Origin: an uncultured Aquimonas sp.
GTDB lineage: Bacteria; Pseudomonadota; Gammaproteobacteria; Xanthomonadales; Xanthomonadaceae
DNA: 6,099 bases
Assembly: GCA_946481615.1 (NCBI GenBank)
Contig: CAMLOR010000207.1
Coordinates: forward strand, 1 to 6,099
Direction of reading: 5' to 3'
How positions within the stretch are numbered: position 1 is the stretch's first letter; each line of letters opens with the position of its first letter. A program made the position numbers and the translations under genes. Positions 5,213 through 6,099 of the stretch are shown piece after piece. The notes beneath the pieces were generated by a model that was not told the origin of the DNA, made no database searches, and saw nothing but the letters and a program-made list of their open reading frames with translations.

Positions 5213-6099
5213 TCACGCCTGCAGCAGCAGCGCGTTCATGCGTTTGACGAAGCCGGCCGGATCGTCCAGCGCGGCGCCCCCGGCAAGTTGCGCCTGCTCG
5301 AATAGCAGCAGCGCGAGATCGGCGTTGCCGGTCTGTTCGAAACGCTGCAGCAACGGGTGCGAAGGATTGATCTCCAGCACCGGCGCCGCCGCCGGTACGT
5401 CGTGGCCGGCGGCCTTCAGCAGGCGCTGCATGTGCAGCGCCATATCGTATTCGTCGAGCACGAGGCAGCTGGGCGAATCGGTGAGGCGGCGCGAGACGCG
5501 CACGTCCTTCACCTTGTCGCCGAGCGCTTCCTTGAGCTTCGCGACCACGCCTTCGGCGGCCTTCGTCTTCACTTCGTGTTCGGCGCTGTCCTCCAGCGCG
5601 AGTTCGCCCTTGGCGACGTGCTGCAGCTTTTTGCCGCCGTATTCGTGCAGGTAGCCGATCATCCATTCGTCGATGCGCTCGTGCAGCAGCAGCACCTCGA
5701 TTTCGCGCGCGCGCAGGGCTTCGAGCTGCGGGCTGTTCTTCGCGGCATTCCAGCCGTCGGCGGTGAGGTAGTAGATCGCCTCCTGGCCGTCCTTCATCCG
5801 GGCGATGTAGTCGTCGAGCGACATCAGCGCCGAGGCATCCGCGCTGCGCGTGCTGGCGAAGCGCAGCAGTTTCGCGATGCGTTCGCGGTTGGCGTGGTCT
5901 TCGGCCAGGCCTTCCTTGAGCACGGCGCCGAATTCCTTCCAGAACGCGAGGTATTTCTCCGGCTCCATCTTCTCGAGCAGGTCGAGCACGCGCTTCGTCA
6001 GGGCCGACCTGAGTTTCTCGACCTGGCGGTTGTTCTGCAGGATCTCGCGGCTGACGTTGAGCGGCAGGTCGTCGCTGTCCACCACGCCGCGCACGAAGC
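5213..6099 (-). CDS. htpG: Molecular chaperone HtpG (Hsp90 family), C-terminal part (5' end outside window)
   Basis: HtpG is the bacterial Hsp90, an ATP-driven cytoplasmic dimer that remodels client proteins with DnaK. The window holds its last 294 residues. The frame is open to the right edge, so the N-terminal ATPase domain lies outside. The visible start FVRGVVDSDDLPLNVSREILQ belongs to the middle domain. It is followed by ALTKRVLDLLEKM, the AKLLRFAST block, YIARMKDGQEAIYYLTAD, and EVLLLHERIDEWM. The C-terminal dimerisation domain begins around VKDVRVSRRLTDSPSCLV and ends with LEINPSHPLLQRF and FVKRMNALLLQA. All blocks align in order with E. coli HtpG from memory, and no break is seen. The linker between middle and C-terminal domains (HVAKGELALEDSAEHEVKTK) is short and charged. 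The stop is TGA at 5215-5213. Confidence 0.97.
   Translation of the reverse strand, partial: FVRGVVDSDDLPLNVSREILQNNRQVEKLRSALTKRVLDLLEKMEPEKYLAFWKEFGAVLKEGLAEDHANRERIAKLLRFASTRSADASALMSLDDYIARMKDGQEAIYYLTADGWNAAKNSPQLEALRAREIEVLLLHERIDEWMIGYLHEYGGKKLQHVAKGELALEDSAEHEVKTKAAEGVVAKLKEALGDKVKDVRVSRRLTDSPSCLVLDEYDMALHMQRLLKAAGHDVPAAAPVLEINPSHPLLQRFEQTGNADLALLLFEQAQLAGGAALDDPAGFVKRMNALLLQA

Overview
The window is GC-rich chromosomal DNA with gene-dense, mostly bacterial core content. The gene set is the 3' end of mutS, hslR, msrB, msrA, a PhoP/PhoQ-like two-component pair, two PepSY proteins and the 3' end of htpG. Together with MsrB cysteine placement like that of Xanthomonas campestris, this suggests a gammaproteobacterium, most plausibly of the Xanthomonadales/Lysobacterales. 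A betaproteobacterium is not excluded, because no rRNA or other phylogenetic marker is present.

Layout. Positions 1-694 (+) hold the C-terminal third of mutS. Positions 695-813 are a convergent spacer with a hairpin just after mutS and a long, nearly perfect palindrome (735-795) that looks like a dispersed REP-type repeat. Positions 814-4613 (-) hold six tightly packed genes, read right to left: a small secreted PepSY protein, an OmpR/PhoB-family response regulator, a PhoQ-like sensor histidine kinase, msrA, msrB and hslR. Junctions are 1-bp overlap, 4-bp overlap, 48-bp gap, 8-bp gap and 4-bp overlap, so a single transcript is plausible. Positions 4614-4733 are a divergent intergenic region with a PhoP-box-like direct repeat. 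Positions 4734-5165 (+) encode a secreted protein with two tandem PepSY-like repeats. After a 47-bp convergent spacer, positions 5213-6099 (-) are the 3' part of htpG.

How the genes may work together. The kinase and regulator form a cognate pair flanked by two exported PepSY proteins, which are candidate targets or modulators of the sensor. The genes after the kinase repair oxidised methionine (MsrA for the S epimer, MsrB for the R epimer) and rescue stalled 50S subunits (Hsp15). HtpG, a chaperone, is next door on the same strand but beyond the divergent PepSY gene. The strip therefore reads as an envelope-signal plus protein-damage neighbourhood. Physical linkage is visible here; co-regulation is inference.

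No tRNA, rRNA, CRISPR array, insertion sequence or phage gene was seen. There is no gene-free stretch over 300 bases. Nothing in the window clearly amounts to a new biological system. The most interesting points are the TCS-Msr-Hsp15 gene arrangement, the candidate autoregulatory box between the two PepSY genes, and the palindromic repeat.
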